Source: Parus major (Eukaryota > Chordata > Aves > Passeriformes > Paridae). From it: a stretch of 64,000 nt of DNA. The notes below the pieces were generated by a model. It worked only from the letters and a program-made list of their open reading frames with translations. It had not been told where the DNA came from and ran no database searches. Below are positions 1-11,605 of the stretch, in pieces (position 1 is the first letter of the stretch; every line of letters starts with the position of its first letter). A program made the translations under genes and the position numbers. The stretch spans positions 30,470,342-30,534,341 of the forward strand of contig NC_031776.1 of assembly GCF_001522545.3 (NCBI RefSeq), written 5' to 3'.

Positions 1-3000
1 GTATACAGAACTAAAACAGCTGTGTGATAACATGCTAATATCCCACACCCTCTCCTGTCACATATACCTATGACAGACACCTTTGTTATCAGGCTTTTGT
101 GGTTTTTTTGGGTTTTTTTGTTTTTTTTTTTTTAAGGAGATTTGGGCTTAAATTTGGCATTGAAAATTTATTTCTAGACTAAGCAAGTTGCCCATGGTTA
201 CATCTCTCTCTGCCCCACAAGTCATCACATATTTAGACAGTATCAAAGCCCAAACTACTGTTTCTGCCTCATTCCTTGCAATGAAAGGATGGGTGTAAAT
301 CTTAAGGCTTCTCTATAGTTCCTACTTGCAATATTTATTTTCTCAGCTGGATCCAGTCTAGTCCTGTGCATCTGCACCCTGGCACTGTTTTGGCCACAAG
401 CAGGTGCATTCTGTCTTGACTGAAACAAATAATTCAAGCAATAATTTATTCAAATCCAGAAGTGAGTGTTCTTTCCTCTACCCTGTCTGAACAGCCCAGT
501 GCATTTCTCTTGAATAACAGCTTAACTTGTTACTAGGACAACCAAAAAAGGTGACATCACACCTACTTCTTACACTGTGTTTATGCAGAAGGCACCAGAA
601 GATCCAAGGTTTTTCTCTTACTGATTGAGAAGGATCTTATTAGACACCTCTGATTCTTCTGTTCTAGGAGGTACAGACAAAAAAGATGCTGTGTAAGCAT
701 GACTCTCCAACTTTTAAGAGCCAACCACAATCCAAGCAGTGTGCAACTTCATTTTGCAGCTGTACTCTCAAGTGTCCTCCAGCAAAATGCACAGAGGCTC
801 TATGAAGCCAAAACAGGCAACCAGGGTATCACCTCTGAGATCAGTGACCTCATTTCCAAAAAGAGTCACCTTCCCACTCCTATGACCCAGCTACTCTGAA
901 ACTGCTTTCTGCAATGGCACAGCTCAGCAGGAAAACACAGCCCTGTCCTCCACCCCAGGACCTCACTGCCACAAAACCCTCCTCTCTCTGTTTGCCTCAG
1001 TCAATGGGACAAGCCCCACCCGGAGCTTTCCAAGCCACATCTTCTCTGACCTTGTGGGCTGTGACTGACACTCCACTTTTTCAAAGGGAGCTTTTTCTAC
1101 ACCGTTTTGTGTCTAACCAATTTCACAGGCACGTGTGAAGTCAGCCTGGTGCAGCTCATTCCACAAACAGTGCAAAATCCCCTGCATGTGCTCGCAGCAA
1201 ACCTGCCACCTAAATCTTCTGGAGCTTAGAAAGAAGTCTGTGCCCAGCTAGGGCTCAGCCCTGAGCCATCCTTGAGCCTTTTCAAGACTGCACCAGGTGG
1301 TGGAAGCAAAAAAAAAGAGCTGTAGAAAAGTTTTGTATCTAAAGTGAGTAGCTGAGAAAACCAGCAGGTAGATCAAGGCAAGTTTGAGGTGTACATTTAA
1401 CATTTTGACACAAGCTCCACTTGGTTCTTTTAGATTGGGTATTTAAATCTTGCCCATCTCTTCTAAGCAAAAGGTGGGAAATTGGCCAACAGTGGATAAT
1501 TCATGGTGTAGCACACAGGACTCAGGAGAAGCCCCCAAAGGTGTCCTAGCTCTTGCAGGATGAATTGCAGAGGATCTATTAGGGTGGTCTCTAAATGCTC
1601 ACAGAGAAGTCAAGGACTGTGCTTATGTACCAATACTCCTTTCTTTTAATATCCTGCATAGTTCCAACTCTCTTATTTCACCAAAACTTTTGATTTTCTG
1701 CTCTTGGTGGATCTGCAAGCTTTCCCTATCATGGTCCATAGACTTGGTGTGTGCTCTGCCTAGCCACTCATGCTTTGTGATTTCATTCATATGTTTCATT
1801 CTTTATTTTCTGCCCTAAACTGTCACTAGCTTACCCTGCACTCCAGCAAAATTCAGCACCCAGTAGGACTTACAGAAGCTCTTTTCTGATAAGAATTTAT
1901 ACTAGTGCTAGAATAACGTGTAAACATCACTTTCTAAGGAACATAAAATATAAATGTGACTATTTCTGCATTTTACTGTATCACTAATGCTACCAAAACT
2001 GGCTTCAGACTATAGATAAATAGGTTTGTAAATGATGTTTTTTAATTTCCGTATTAGCTTTTACGCCCATCTTTTTATGCCTTCAGTGGTTTTGCTATGG
2101 TAATTATCAGTTCCTCAGCTAGTACCAGTTCACATACATCAAACAGTGACAGACTTCAGAGGTCCTGTTGTGATTTGCTGTTTTCTTGAGAAAGTGATTA
2201 TAAATATTTTATCTAATAAGGTCCTAAATATCGTAGAAGGTGACTGAATATTGAAGAGCAATCAATCATTTACCTGACACTGTGCTTCCCCAAACAATTG
2301 CTTTAGTCAGATCATGTTTTTATTGGTTTAAAGTATGAATTAAGCTTCCTCAACACACAGCCTTTCAGCCATGGCTGTAAATTCATTGCTACAAAAAACC
2401 CTCCCAAACACCCCAAACAATTCAAGCAAGTGTAAAATATAATCATATCCAACCATGTCCTGTAAGTTTCACTTCATACTAAGTCTTCTTATCCTTTTGA
2501 ACTCCAGAGAGAAAGTTGATGAGACAGGTGGTTTAAATAATTTGTACCTTGCCAGAAATTTTATCACTAAATTTTCTAATCACCTTGTAAACAGCCACTT
2601 AAATACTGTGAGCTACCATGATTGGTGTTTTCCAGACCAGAAAAAACCCCCAAGGCACTGGAAGTATGTGACTTGAAATCTATTGCAAAGCTATACACAC
2701 ACTTCCTGATTTTTAATCTTGTGTTTTAGGACTGCAGCTATTTCATCCTGGTCCTCCCTTTGATGCATTCTATAGACAAGATAAAAGCATATTCATGCTG
2801 TTAGGTTCTTACAGAGTAGACAATTCTATTAAAAACAAAACAAATCCCCTCTTCCCCACCCTGCAATGAAAATAAAACACCCCCCCAGCAAATCCTACCT
2901 GGTTCACTTGGCATACTGTCATCATGATTTTGTATAAAAACCTAGTGTCACCACAAATCCTCCATACTTGTGGCACTTTTAAAAAATTGCACATTTTTTC

Positions 3001-6000
3001 AGGAACTAACAGGAAGCTTTTGACAATGAAACTCTGGCCTCCTCACTCTCCTTCTGACCCCGACACGACACCTTGCAGAAATTAAATCAGCTCAGGAGAA
3101 AACTGGACAATTGTCAACTGACAGAGAACAAGGGTTTAGATTACCCTGATATCTTTTTGTAAGTTGTGCCTTCTAATTCTGGTACTGGAAATGTGACTCA
3201 AAACGGTGTTAGCAACTAAAACCACCACCAAAAAGTCTCTGTCACTGCTTGCAAAGCTGAAGCATGGCATTAAAATGCTTAAAAATGCATAGGCTGGGAA
3301 AGTGAAGTACAGCTGCTAATGGTGGTGTTATCAAATATTTTTTGAAGCCACAGGAGGCTACAAATGAGAGGTCATAGATCAGCTTTCACCTGCATATCTA
3401 ATAATTCTTTTGTTTCCTACTGTTTTTGTTTGTTTCTCTGCTCCCTAATGTGGATGCAGAGTCAAACACTACACCAAGATCTTCCCAGCAAGCTCACAGC
3501 CTTCCATCCTCTCCTCTTACCTGATACAAGGGTATCAAGATCTAAATGTCCTTTGCCATCAAGACCTAAATATATTTGATCTTGTAAAGAGAGGTGAACT
3601 TGGACTCAATTTTCATTTTCTTGACAATCCTTATGTGCTGAGCTGAAGGGAAGCCACAGCCCTTTTGCCTTTATAAATGTTAAAATGCTACATCCTTGCA
3701 AAAAGTCACATAAAGAATTTTACAGGTGAACAGTCTTGCTGCATTCCCTAATTAATGTCCTTACCAATTTCAGTGGAATGGCTCAGATGTTGGCACTTGC
3801 ATGCCAGCCTTTGGAAATTCATTCCACTCTTAAATCTTTAGCTATCTTCATGCTCAGGGCTTTACACCCTCTTCAATTTAAGAGCAGGGTTTTCCTGGGT
3901 TTTATATGGCTTTTTCCAGTTTCAAAGACTTTTTGGTAAGTTGTCAAAATCCAGTTTTATCAGGTTTTCCCAAAAAAAACCATCCAGACTACAAAGGAAA
4001 AATGGAAATGAAAACTGTTTGGATTAATTAAAGCTTGCTTGCTTGCCAATGCTTTGATAAGGTCACTGTGAGCTAGGATGAGTGACAGGGTCAGGCATCA
4101 AGAAGATTTAGAAAACACAAACTCATTTGTGTGTAAATGTGCAGTAGGAAACTCACAGGAGAGGTTTAAGAGAAACCAGGCTGTGGGCACTGTATTATCA
4201 TCACAAAGTTCATTTGTATATCTTTCATACAAGCCTGAGAAATAAAATTACATAAAAAGCTATTGTCCATGACCTGTGAAAAATGAAACTTGCTGGACCA
4301 GATACCCCATCTTCCTTAAAATAATGCAGCCTTCATCACTTCTGCACTCGGATCTTTGTCATGACTTTCAAGTCATAAACTGCTTGAACTGTTAACTCCA
4401 CTGCTGCTTTTCTTTATTGAGAGGCAGTCAGAACTGCAACTGCTGCACACTCTCATCATTTCTCCTTAGCTGACACACTTAGGTCAGTTCATTCCATAAG
4501 TGGCTGAAAGTTTTCTGAGAAACCCAAAGATTGGAAAAAATTTACAAAAGTAAGGAAATGGCTTTGACATTTGAGAAGAAGTGTTTCTGCATGGTAATGA
4601 ATCCATGGATCCAAGCGTTCAGCATACAGTGCAAATTAACAACATCCACTGCAAGTCTTTTATTCAATATCAAAAGTGAACTGTGTTTCCAATATAATAT
4701 CAATATATTATAATATCATTATATTATGTCTTCATTTCACTGGGCACCTGGTGGCACAACATGTGATATTATAGGCATCAACTGTCCCATGCAAAATTTT
4801 TATTTGTCCTTTAAAACTGTCAATAAAGATTTATTATATTGTGCTTTGCTTTGATTAAAAACGAACAAACAAAGAAGCCCAACCCCAAAACACAACAAGT
4901 TCTGTTGAGTAATGTTGATATCCCTTGACCAAAAAAGTGTAGAGAAAATAAAAAAATAATAATAAAAAAAATCCACCACCAATTTAGTGGATGTGTCTTA
5001 CTGTTTCTAAATGAATACTGGGGATGCAGCATCTTCCTATAAAGCTTAAATGCCTGCAGTAATTCTGGCAACATTAAACTTTGTTTGCTGTTTTAATCAC
5101 TTTGTCAATAAAAGTACGCCAGAGCATAATTTTCCCTTGATATAAATATGCAATTAATGTTAGTACTAATGGATTCTATGCATGAACACAGAAAAAAAGT
5201 ATGTGGTTCTGTAATCTTTGACAGGCACACACGAACAATTCAATCCTGGCAAAACCAAGTAATGATCACAGGCAAAGAAATTACCACAGCCCAACTCATC
5301 ATACAACATAGCCACTGATAAAACAAATGATGGGAAAGCCAATACTGGAAAGAGTTCAAAGAAATAGATAAAGTTCTGATTCAACACTGAGATGCTGATC
5401 TTGCTCATGGTGTTTCCATGCACTTCTTTTAAGCACACAATCCCAGCAACTGCTCTAACTACACTGCAGAGTTACATACTAATTAATAACATTAAAAGCA
5501 CCATTGTAAACCAAACAAATAAGTTTCTTATTGCAGATTAATACAATAACTGGATTGTTTCCCGAGTTGCTTGCAAAAGGAAAAATTCTTGATATTTTAG
5601 AGTATTTGCATTGCTACCATGGATCATTTTTTATTCCTTGCAAAAGTTAGAAATATGCTCACAACTAGATTAGAACAGACAGTATATTGTTCAAAACATG
5701 CACGTGGGCAGGTTTGCTTGCAGAGAGTTCAAAGAAACTGAGACTGGCTACCTCTCTGGGCTGTGCCATCCTTCCTGCTTTATCCCTCTCTGATGTATTC
5801 ACATTGCAAGTTTCATTTTGCCTTAAGTAGGTTTTAGATCAGCCTTTATGCTCAGATAACTCCTTCCCTCTGTAAAAGGCAAGACTATCATTACCAGTAT
5901 GTTTTCTATGATATATAACATATATAAAAGCATACACACATTATATACTCATCTATATATCACCAAGATGTTTCACTTGATCCCAATACACTGTGGGATT

Positions 6001-9000
6001 TCTTTGTTGCTACATATATTCTAAAAATGAAGGAGCACTGACATTTCTAATTTAAAAGTCCATAGTCTGGAAAGATAGAGGAAAGTGGGATCAGGAAATC
6101 TACCACGGGTATTTCCACAAAGTATCTGCAAGTAGAATTATTGTAACAACTTTGATCCTTTGTCAAATATTCAATTTACACAGTTTTCAAACATCAGCTC
6201 ATTCAGTTGAAGAATGCACTAGAAACTTATCCTTTACATTAATTTTTGTGAGATAAAACATTTATTGGTACAGTCTTGAGTGCCACTTTCCATTCTCATC
6301 ACTCCTCCCTCTAAAAGAAGGCTTTTTCTTTTTTTTTGGGATTTAATTAAGAAATTAATTTGTAAGATTCTTTATCAAAGGGAAATACGGTCTTGTCCTA
6401 TATCTCCCACTGGAACAGAATGCTAATAATCATTAAACTTTTTCTGGCAAAATTTTTAAATACAACTCAGCCTGAAGAGAGAAACATATTTTGCCATTTG
6501 CTGCTCAATTCTCAATTCACTTTAAGTTGTCCAAAGGAGCAAATGTCTTCCTGATACAACAAAGAGCTGAGATCAGATGCCTGATGATCTAATTCAAAAT
6601 TAAAGTTACTAACACCTGCTTTCTTAGCTGCTCACATCAGAGGCTGCCACAGGAGCAGCCACTTTTTAAGCTCTGGGTTAGGAACATGCCTGAGCTGCTG
6701 TTACTTCTCACCTGAAGCTGAGATAATGTTCTGAGAGAACCCAGTGAAGCACTGATTTGAGAGCAACTGTGGAGTTTAGCTGTGAACAGGCATAAGGAAC
6801 CTTCTACAACATAAATGGGAAGAACAGCGCAGGGCTGTAATTTGCCAGGTTTGTAATTTGTGTTGGAGTTTAAGCCAGAAGTGAAGCTGAGCCACAGGGC
6901 AGCCGTGCACAGCCCCTGAACACAAACCCTGAACACCACCAGAGCCCCTGGCCGTGCTGGGGACTGCAGGCACGACACAGAATGTGATCAGCAACCCCCT
7001 GAGAGCAGCACACACAAAGTGATGCCTCCTGCTCCCTCAGCAGGATGGGACCCACTCACCACCAGCTCCGTCCCAAAACACCGCGCCTAACTTCAAAATG
7101 AAGTTTGAGAGAACTTGCAGTGCTTTGCTCACTGCACAGCTATGTTTTATTAATGACAAAAATGGGTTAATCTACAAAAATTGCACTCCTTTGACTGTAT
7201 TTAGTCAAGAGTAAAAAAACTCTAATTATGAGATTGTGCTGTCAAATAAATGCAAATTCACATCTTTCATATTCTGGGTTAAAAGCTCAAACACAAGTCT
7301 ATTATAAATTAAAATCAATACTTGAAGCATTTCAGCTTTCAGTAATAAGCAACAACCAAAAGAAACAGGTTATGAAATATACTGGTAGAAGTAGAATGAA
7401 TTATTAAATAAAAATTGGGAGAGTAAGGCATTTATATTGCGCACATTTAAATATCAATTAGGAATAAAACCAATAAAGGATGATGAACTGAATCATCTCT
7501 GTTTTACAACCAACCCTCTCTAAAATTGACTGAGGGTAACAGAAACTAAGCTTGCAATGTAAAATTTATTCAATTTCAAATAGGTTAAAATTTTAATTTA
7601 TTAACTCGCTGAAATTTACAATCTCTGAACTTAAAATTAATAAGAAATGCATTTATAGAAGTAAATGTAATAGAACAGTGCCACTTGCTATGCACAGCAT
7701 GCTAGTAACCTCCTAATGGAAAAATCCAAGGATCTACTCAGAGAAAAAATAAAATTGCACAGAAAACAACAACAACAACAAAAAAACCCCAAACCAAGAA
7801 GTTTAAGAGCTGCTTATTTACTGTACTGCAAACAATTTCTTCACAGGAGTAATGGCCAGTTATGCATCAATGAATAGAGTTCAAATCTGACTTTTTTGTC
7901 TGTGTCTAGATGATATTTGTCATCTAGAGCCCTCCAAATCACCACAACATCCTGTCTAACCTCATGGAAGTACTACAGAAGCTGCAGTGTGGAGATAGCA
8001 AAGCCTTCAAGCAGCCATTTAGAGATACTCAGGATTTTAAAAGTACACTGCAAGCTGTAACTATCTCACATCCTCACCACCCCTTCCAAGAAAACTTGAA
8101 ATAAAATACTCCAGTAAAAAAATAACGTAAGAGAGACTAATCTTCCTTTAAACAGCTTAAAACCAGCTTTTTTCCCCCCTACGCTGGACAGGTTCTAAGT
8201 ATCTCACAGCAGTAGTCACCGTGGATGGTGTTACCCAGGATGAGTATCCGCAGTTCAGCTACTTTTGATGCTTAACAACAACTGTTATTATTTATCCAGG
8301 ACTGATTACACAGATACCTGAAATTACCAGCACAGGTGGGGCTGGCTGAGTGACAAGCACTTGGAAGAGGAGTTTGCTAAGCCCAAGAACCACAGTTGCT
8401 GTTCAGGACAGATGAGTGCACATGTTTGCTGGGTGCAGAGGCATCCTGCTGCTCCTGGAGGATTTGCTGGGAAAGGACAGGTGACAGCTTGGTCTCCATC
8501 AACAGCAAAACACCAAAGTTGCAGCCCCAGAGAGCAGCTTCCTCCTAAACCAGGGTTCTGAAGCCCCAGGCTGCTCTCTGCCCCCAGGCTTGGCACAGGG
8601 GGCACATCCAGGCTGGGACTCCCCAGGGAGTGACTTCTCCTTGTCCATCCCAATGCCCAGCACCTTCTCAGCTGCTGCAGTCAGAGCAGGAGGCTCCACG
8701 AGCTCCAGCTCCCTTCCTGCCATCCCACACTGCCTCAGAGTCCCTAGTAAAGTTCTTGTCTGCTCATGCAGAAAGCTGCAGAGCAGCACAGTGTGTAAGA
8801 CCTGACAGTTCTCTCTGCATCTCAAATGCCTTCCATGATGCTGAGCAAAACCCAGACGTTTAAAACACAGCTCAAAAGACAACAGAGACAAGGTGCAGAA
8901 TCACAGCTGATTTTCTCTTGGACACATTGCTGTCCTAATATGTTAACTTTAATATTAATTGCAGTAAGGGGAAAAAAAAATCTTAAAAATTGGTATGACA

Positions 9001-9553
9001 AATCCATTTGTGCTTTTCTCTTCCCCCCTAAATTCCCCCCACCCCCCCACTTTTTTTAAAAACCCTTTCTCTCTTTTGCTTGATGGCTTCTTTAATGGAT
9101 GAAAGCAAGGATCACTATACTTTCTTTCCCTTAAGATGAACCTTCAGAGTATATAAATTGCCTAAGTAAATAAAAGAAAGGAGGGAATTACTAATTTAAT
9201 GCTCTTCTATCTCTTGGGGAAAAAGCCCATGTAATTAACTGTAATGAGATTAAACTAACTTGTTGTTATTAATTTCCCAGTGCTGGGAAACTATATCAGA
9301 GACCCGTAAGGCTGTGTATTAACCAGCTTTATCAACATTTGGCTTGTATCCTTCAGTTTTCATATGAGTTTTAAAGGAAAATGTTTAACTTCATCGAGTT
9401 GCAAAGCCACTCAGAAGTGTAAGACTTTAAATCTGGTCCCTTCAGGTAGGGACACGAGATGCATCTGTAGCTGAACACCATGAATGGGTGGAGCCAAAAA
9501 CAACATATGCTACCTAAACCAGATAAACAGAAGAATAATTATTAAATTCTTAC
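1..9553 (-). other. LYPD1: LYPD1 intron 2 (partial)
   Basis: This is the intron downstream of LYPD1 exon 2. It begins (minus strand) with a consensus GTAAG donor at 9553-9549 and runs off the left edge. The last LYPD1 exon should encode the remaining cysteines of the three-finger domain and the GPI-anchor signal. I looked for its cysteine-rich signature on the minus strand and did not find it, so it probably lies left of position 1. The stretch is AT-rich with a poly-T tract near 106-133, C-runs at 9023-9049 and two GC-richer patches (about 6630-7080 and 8330-8890). No gene is supported in it. Confidence 0.75.
106..133. repeat. Poly-T / G-T3+ low-complexity tract
   Basis: A run of T with occasional GGG and G interruptions. 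It could be the reverse complement of an A-rich retroelement tail, but the flanks show no element I recognise. Confidence 0.6.
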
Positions 9554-9691
9554 CAAAACTTTTTTCCATTACTTCTTTCTGACACATATCTTGAACATTC
9601 ACTGTACAATTCACGATGAACTCTGGAGAGGAGCAGTCATTATTTAGCTGGAACTCCTCACACTGGTAACACTGTATTTGCAAACCCGAAC
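9554..9691 (-). CDS. LYPD1: LYPD1 coding exon 2 (three-finger domain, first half)
   Basis: Internal exon of 138 nt. LYPD1 (Lynx2) is a small GPI-anchored Ly6/uPAR protein of neurons; family members bind and modulate nicotinic acetylcholine receptors. The exon encodes, after a split glycine codon, SGLQIQCYQCEEFQLNNDC and onward to MCQKEVMEKSF. It has five cysteines (CYQC, NDC, NCT, MCQ) in the Ly6 pattern and one NCT N-glycosylation sequon. The text is nearly identical to mammalian LYPD1 as I know it. Splice sites are a CTGTTTCAG acceptor ending at 9692 and a GTAAG donor from 9553. It enters in phase 1 (matching exon 1) and leaves in phase 1. A CR1 fragment sits about 25 nt upstream of the exon. 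The known protein is about 141 residues; roughly the first 63 are encoded in this window. Confidence 0.97.
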
Positions 9692-9716
9692 CTGAAACAG
9701 AGAGAGATTTGCTCAA

Positions 9717-9820
9717 AATCACAGAATGCTTTCTTTTGGAAAGGACCTTATAGATCATCTCATCCCGAGCCATCTGCTCAACCGGGTTGTTCAAAACCCC
9801 TTCTACCCTATCCTTAAATA
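9717..9820 (-). mobile_element. CR1 LINE 3'-end fragment
   Basis: On the plus strand it begins AATCACAGAATGCTTTC, followed by a GGAAAGGACCTTATAGATCATCT block and a GTTGTTCAAAACCCC block. This is the characteristic reverse complement of the avian CR1 3' region, so the element lies on the minus strand with its ATTCTGTGATT-type terminus facing LYPD1 exon 2. It is a 5'-truncated, diverged copy. It shares orientation with LYPD1, and its end lies about 25 nt from the exon 2 acceptor. Confidence 0.85.
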
Positions 9821-10083
9821 ATAGCAGTACTATTATAAAAAAACCAAAACAAACAAAAACCAGGCACCGAAGAAAACCAAACAACCAACACGTCCCAGAA
9901 ATCTTCCTTATCTTTCACCCTTCGCATTACGCTGTTCCTAGCTACTCCACAGCTCAGCCCAAGTATCCCTTTGACAAATATAAAGTAAAACAAGCGTGCC
10001 GCCCGTTCATCAGCTCTGCCGATGCTCCTTTCCGCGGGGCGGCCGCTCCGGCGCTGGAGACACCGCCGCCAGGAGGCGACGGG

Positions 10084-10185
10084 CACCGGTACCGGCATCG
10101 ACACCGGTACCGGCATCGACACCGGCACCGGTACCGACGCCGGCATCACCACCGGTACCGACACCAACACCGGCATCGACACCGC
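10084..10185. repeat. GC-rich hexamer / 18-mer minisatellite
   Basis: About 17 consecutive hexamers of the form CACCGG, TACCGG, CATCGA and variants. The 18-mer CACCGGTACCGGCATCGA is perfect twice (10084-10101, 10102-10119), then degenerates. It contains the self-complementary words ACCGGT and GGTACC and many CpGs. Because the period is a multiple of three, both strands read open (RYRHRH-like on plus, PVSMPV-like on minus). I regard these reading frames as repeat artefacts. Confidence 0.95.
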
Positions 10186-10257
10186 CACAGCCCCGCAGAG
10201 AGCAACCCAGCTCCTAGCTACGCTCCGGCTCTTATCTGTGCCGACGGGTTTACTTAG

Positions 10258-10350
10258 CTACTAATTAATTACAAATGATTTAATTACTATTTTGGCATGC
10301 ACAATTAAAGCGGCGGAGCATCCCTCGCCAGCCGCCTTTATCATGCAAAC
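10258..10350. promoter_or_regulatory. AT-rich homeodomain/POU-like site cluster in LYPD1 intron 1
   Basis: An AT-rich island inside the otherwise GC-rich CpG island. It contains TAATTAATTA (10262-10271), TAATTA (10281-10286), CAATTAAA (10302-10309) and ATGCAAAC (10343-10350, one base from the POU octamer). These words match known homeodomain and POU binding sites. That it is a working enhancer is inference from position and motif density only. Confidence 0.4.
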
Positions 10351-10723
10351 GAGGCGCTGCGCAGGGCTCGCCAGCAGCGTTCCGCCGGCGGCTCCCGCAG
10401 CCCTCGTCCCGCGGCGGGGACCCCCGGCCCGTGCCCGCCCTCCGCTGGGAGCGCTGCGGCGGCGGGAGCGCCGCTGGCCCCGACCCGCGGCATCCGCCGA
10501 CAGGCTCCGGCTGCTGCGCCTCGCCTCGCCCGGCCCCGCGGGCAGCCGGCGCTGGGGACAGCGGCGGGGAGCTCTGCGGGCCGCGGGCAGGACGGGAGCT
10601 CCGCCGCCCCGTTCCTTTTCTAGCGCCCGCTGGCAGCCCCGTCGAGGGGCTAACGAGGGGACGGCGGCTCCGAGCGCCGGGCTGGCCGCGGGCGCCTCCG
10701 GGCGAGCGGAGCGGAGCCCTTAC

Positions 10724-10775
10724 CTGGCGCCAGGCACAATCCCCAGAAAGTTGCAGCGAGGAGGAAGAGCCGCAT
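10724..10775 (-). CDS. LYPD1: LYPD1 coding exon 1 (signal peptide)
   Basis: This exon encodes the first 17 residues, MRLFLLAATFWGLCLAP, plus the first base of a glycine codon completed by exon 2. The result is a classical signal peptide: one arginine, a hydrophobic core, then PGSG before the mature LQIQCYQ. It aligns with the known mammalian LYPD1 signal (shared AATF-GL-L-PG). The start at 10775 has A at -3 and G at -1, a good initiation context. The donor is CCAG/GTAAG. The frame joins exon 2 exactly. An out-of-frame ATG 49 nt upstream (10824) would create an overlapping upstream reading frame if transcription starts above it. Confidence 0.95.
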
Positions 10776-11505
10776 CCTCCCGGAGCCGCGGCCGCCGGGC
10801 TGGCGTGCGGTCGCGAAGGGGCATCAGAAGCAGAGATGCAGCGGAGGCGCCGCGCACTTGTGCCGCTTCCCCGCCGCCTCCGCTGCGGAGCGGCGCCCCG
10901 GGAGCAGGCGGCGGAGCCCGCCCTGCCCAGCCCCGCGCCGCGCTCCAGCCTCGCCGGAGTTGAGCGCTGAGACTGGAAGAAACTGTAGGAGAAGCGAGAG
11001 CTGGGGGGCGGCACCCCCCTCCCTCCCCCAGCACCATGTGATGCCGGCGGAGCGGGGCGGGGATCCCCGCCAGCCTCCCCGCACCTCGCCGGGCGCGCCG
11101 CGGGGACGGGCGAAGTTCAGCGAGGGAGGGGAGCCCCCGCTCCGCCGGCTCCGGCTCGCACGGCGCGCCCGAGGGGCCCCGCCACCCTCTCACACCCCCG
11201 GCCTCCTCCTCCGCTCGGGCACGGACCCCGCGGCCCGGCCCGGTCCCTGCCGTGTCCCCTCCCAGCCGAGCCCACAGGTGGCGGCCGGAGCGCGTCTGTG
11301 GGGGCTGGCGGGCAGGCCGGCCTCCCACAGCCGCCCCCAGCACCCACGTCCCCGGCAGGGACTGAGGGGAGGCGCGGCCCCGCCGTTCCCTCCTCCCAGC
11401 CCCCTAAAAGGGAATTCAAGCGTAAAAAAACGGGGGAAAAGGGCGCGGTGGCCGCGTACGTGCCGGAGCGGCGCTCAGACCCTGCCTCCGCCGGGGACAC
11501 ACGGC

Positions 11506-11605
11506 GGGATGGGGCGGGATGGGGCGGCAGCAGCTGATGGGGCAGGACGAGGTGGGATGGAGCGGGATGGGGCAGGACGAGGTGGGATGGAGCGGGATGG
11601 GGCAG
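11506..11605. repeat. G-rich tandem repeat with quadruplex motif
   Basis: At 11506-11524 there is GGGATGGGGCGGGATGGGG, four G-runs with loops of 1-2 bases, a textbook G-quadruplex motif on the plus strand. It is followed by a 30-bp unit beginning GGCAGGACGAGGTGGGATGG, present as two perfect tandem copies (11541-11570, 11571-11600) with a partial third. It lies between the LYPD1 start and the NCKAP5 poly(A) site. Confidence 0.93.

Larger units (their letters stand above)
9692..10723 (-). other. LYPD1: LYPD1 intron 1
   Basis: An intron of 1032 nt with a GTAAG donor at 10723-10719 and a TTTCAG acceptor at 9692. The half next to exon 1 is part of the CpG island. It contains a hexamer/18-mer GC minisatellite (10084-10185), a TAAT-rich block (10258-10350) and a CR1 fragment (9717-9820). 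I see no further exon. Confidence 0.93.

Noticed and set aside
9510..9884. A single 124-codon minus-strand gene starting MFGFLRCLVF
   Set aside because: Only its 9554-9691 part is the LYPD1 exon. The rest is intron and CR1 sequence that happens to be open.
9787..10264. Arginine/histidine-rich (RYRHRH) plus-strand frame and a proline/valine-rich minus frame
   Set aside because: Both are products of the hexamer minisatellite; no start context, splice logic or conservation supports them.
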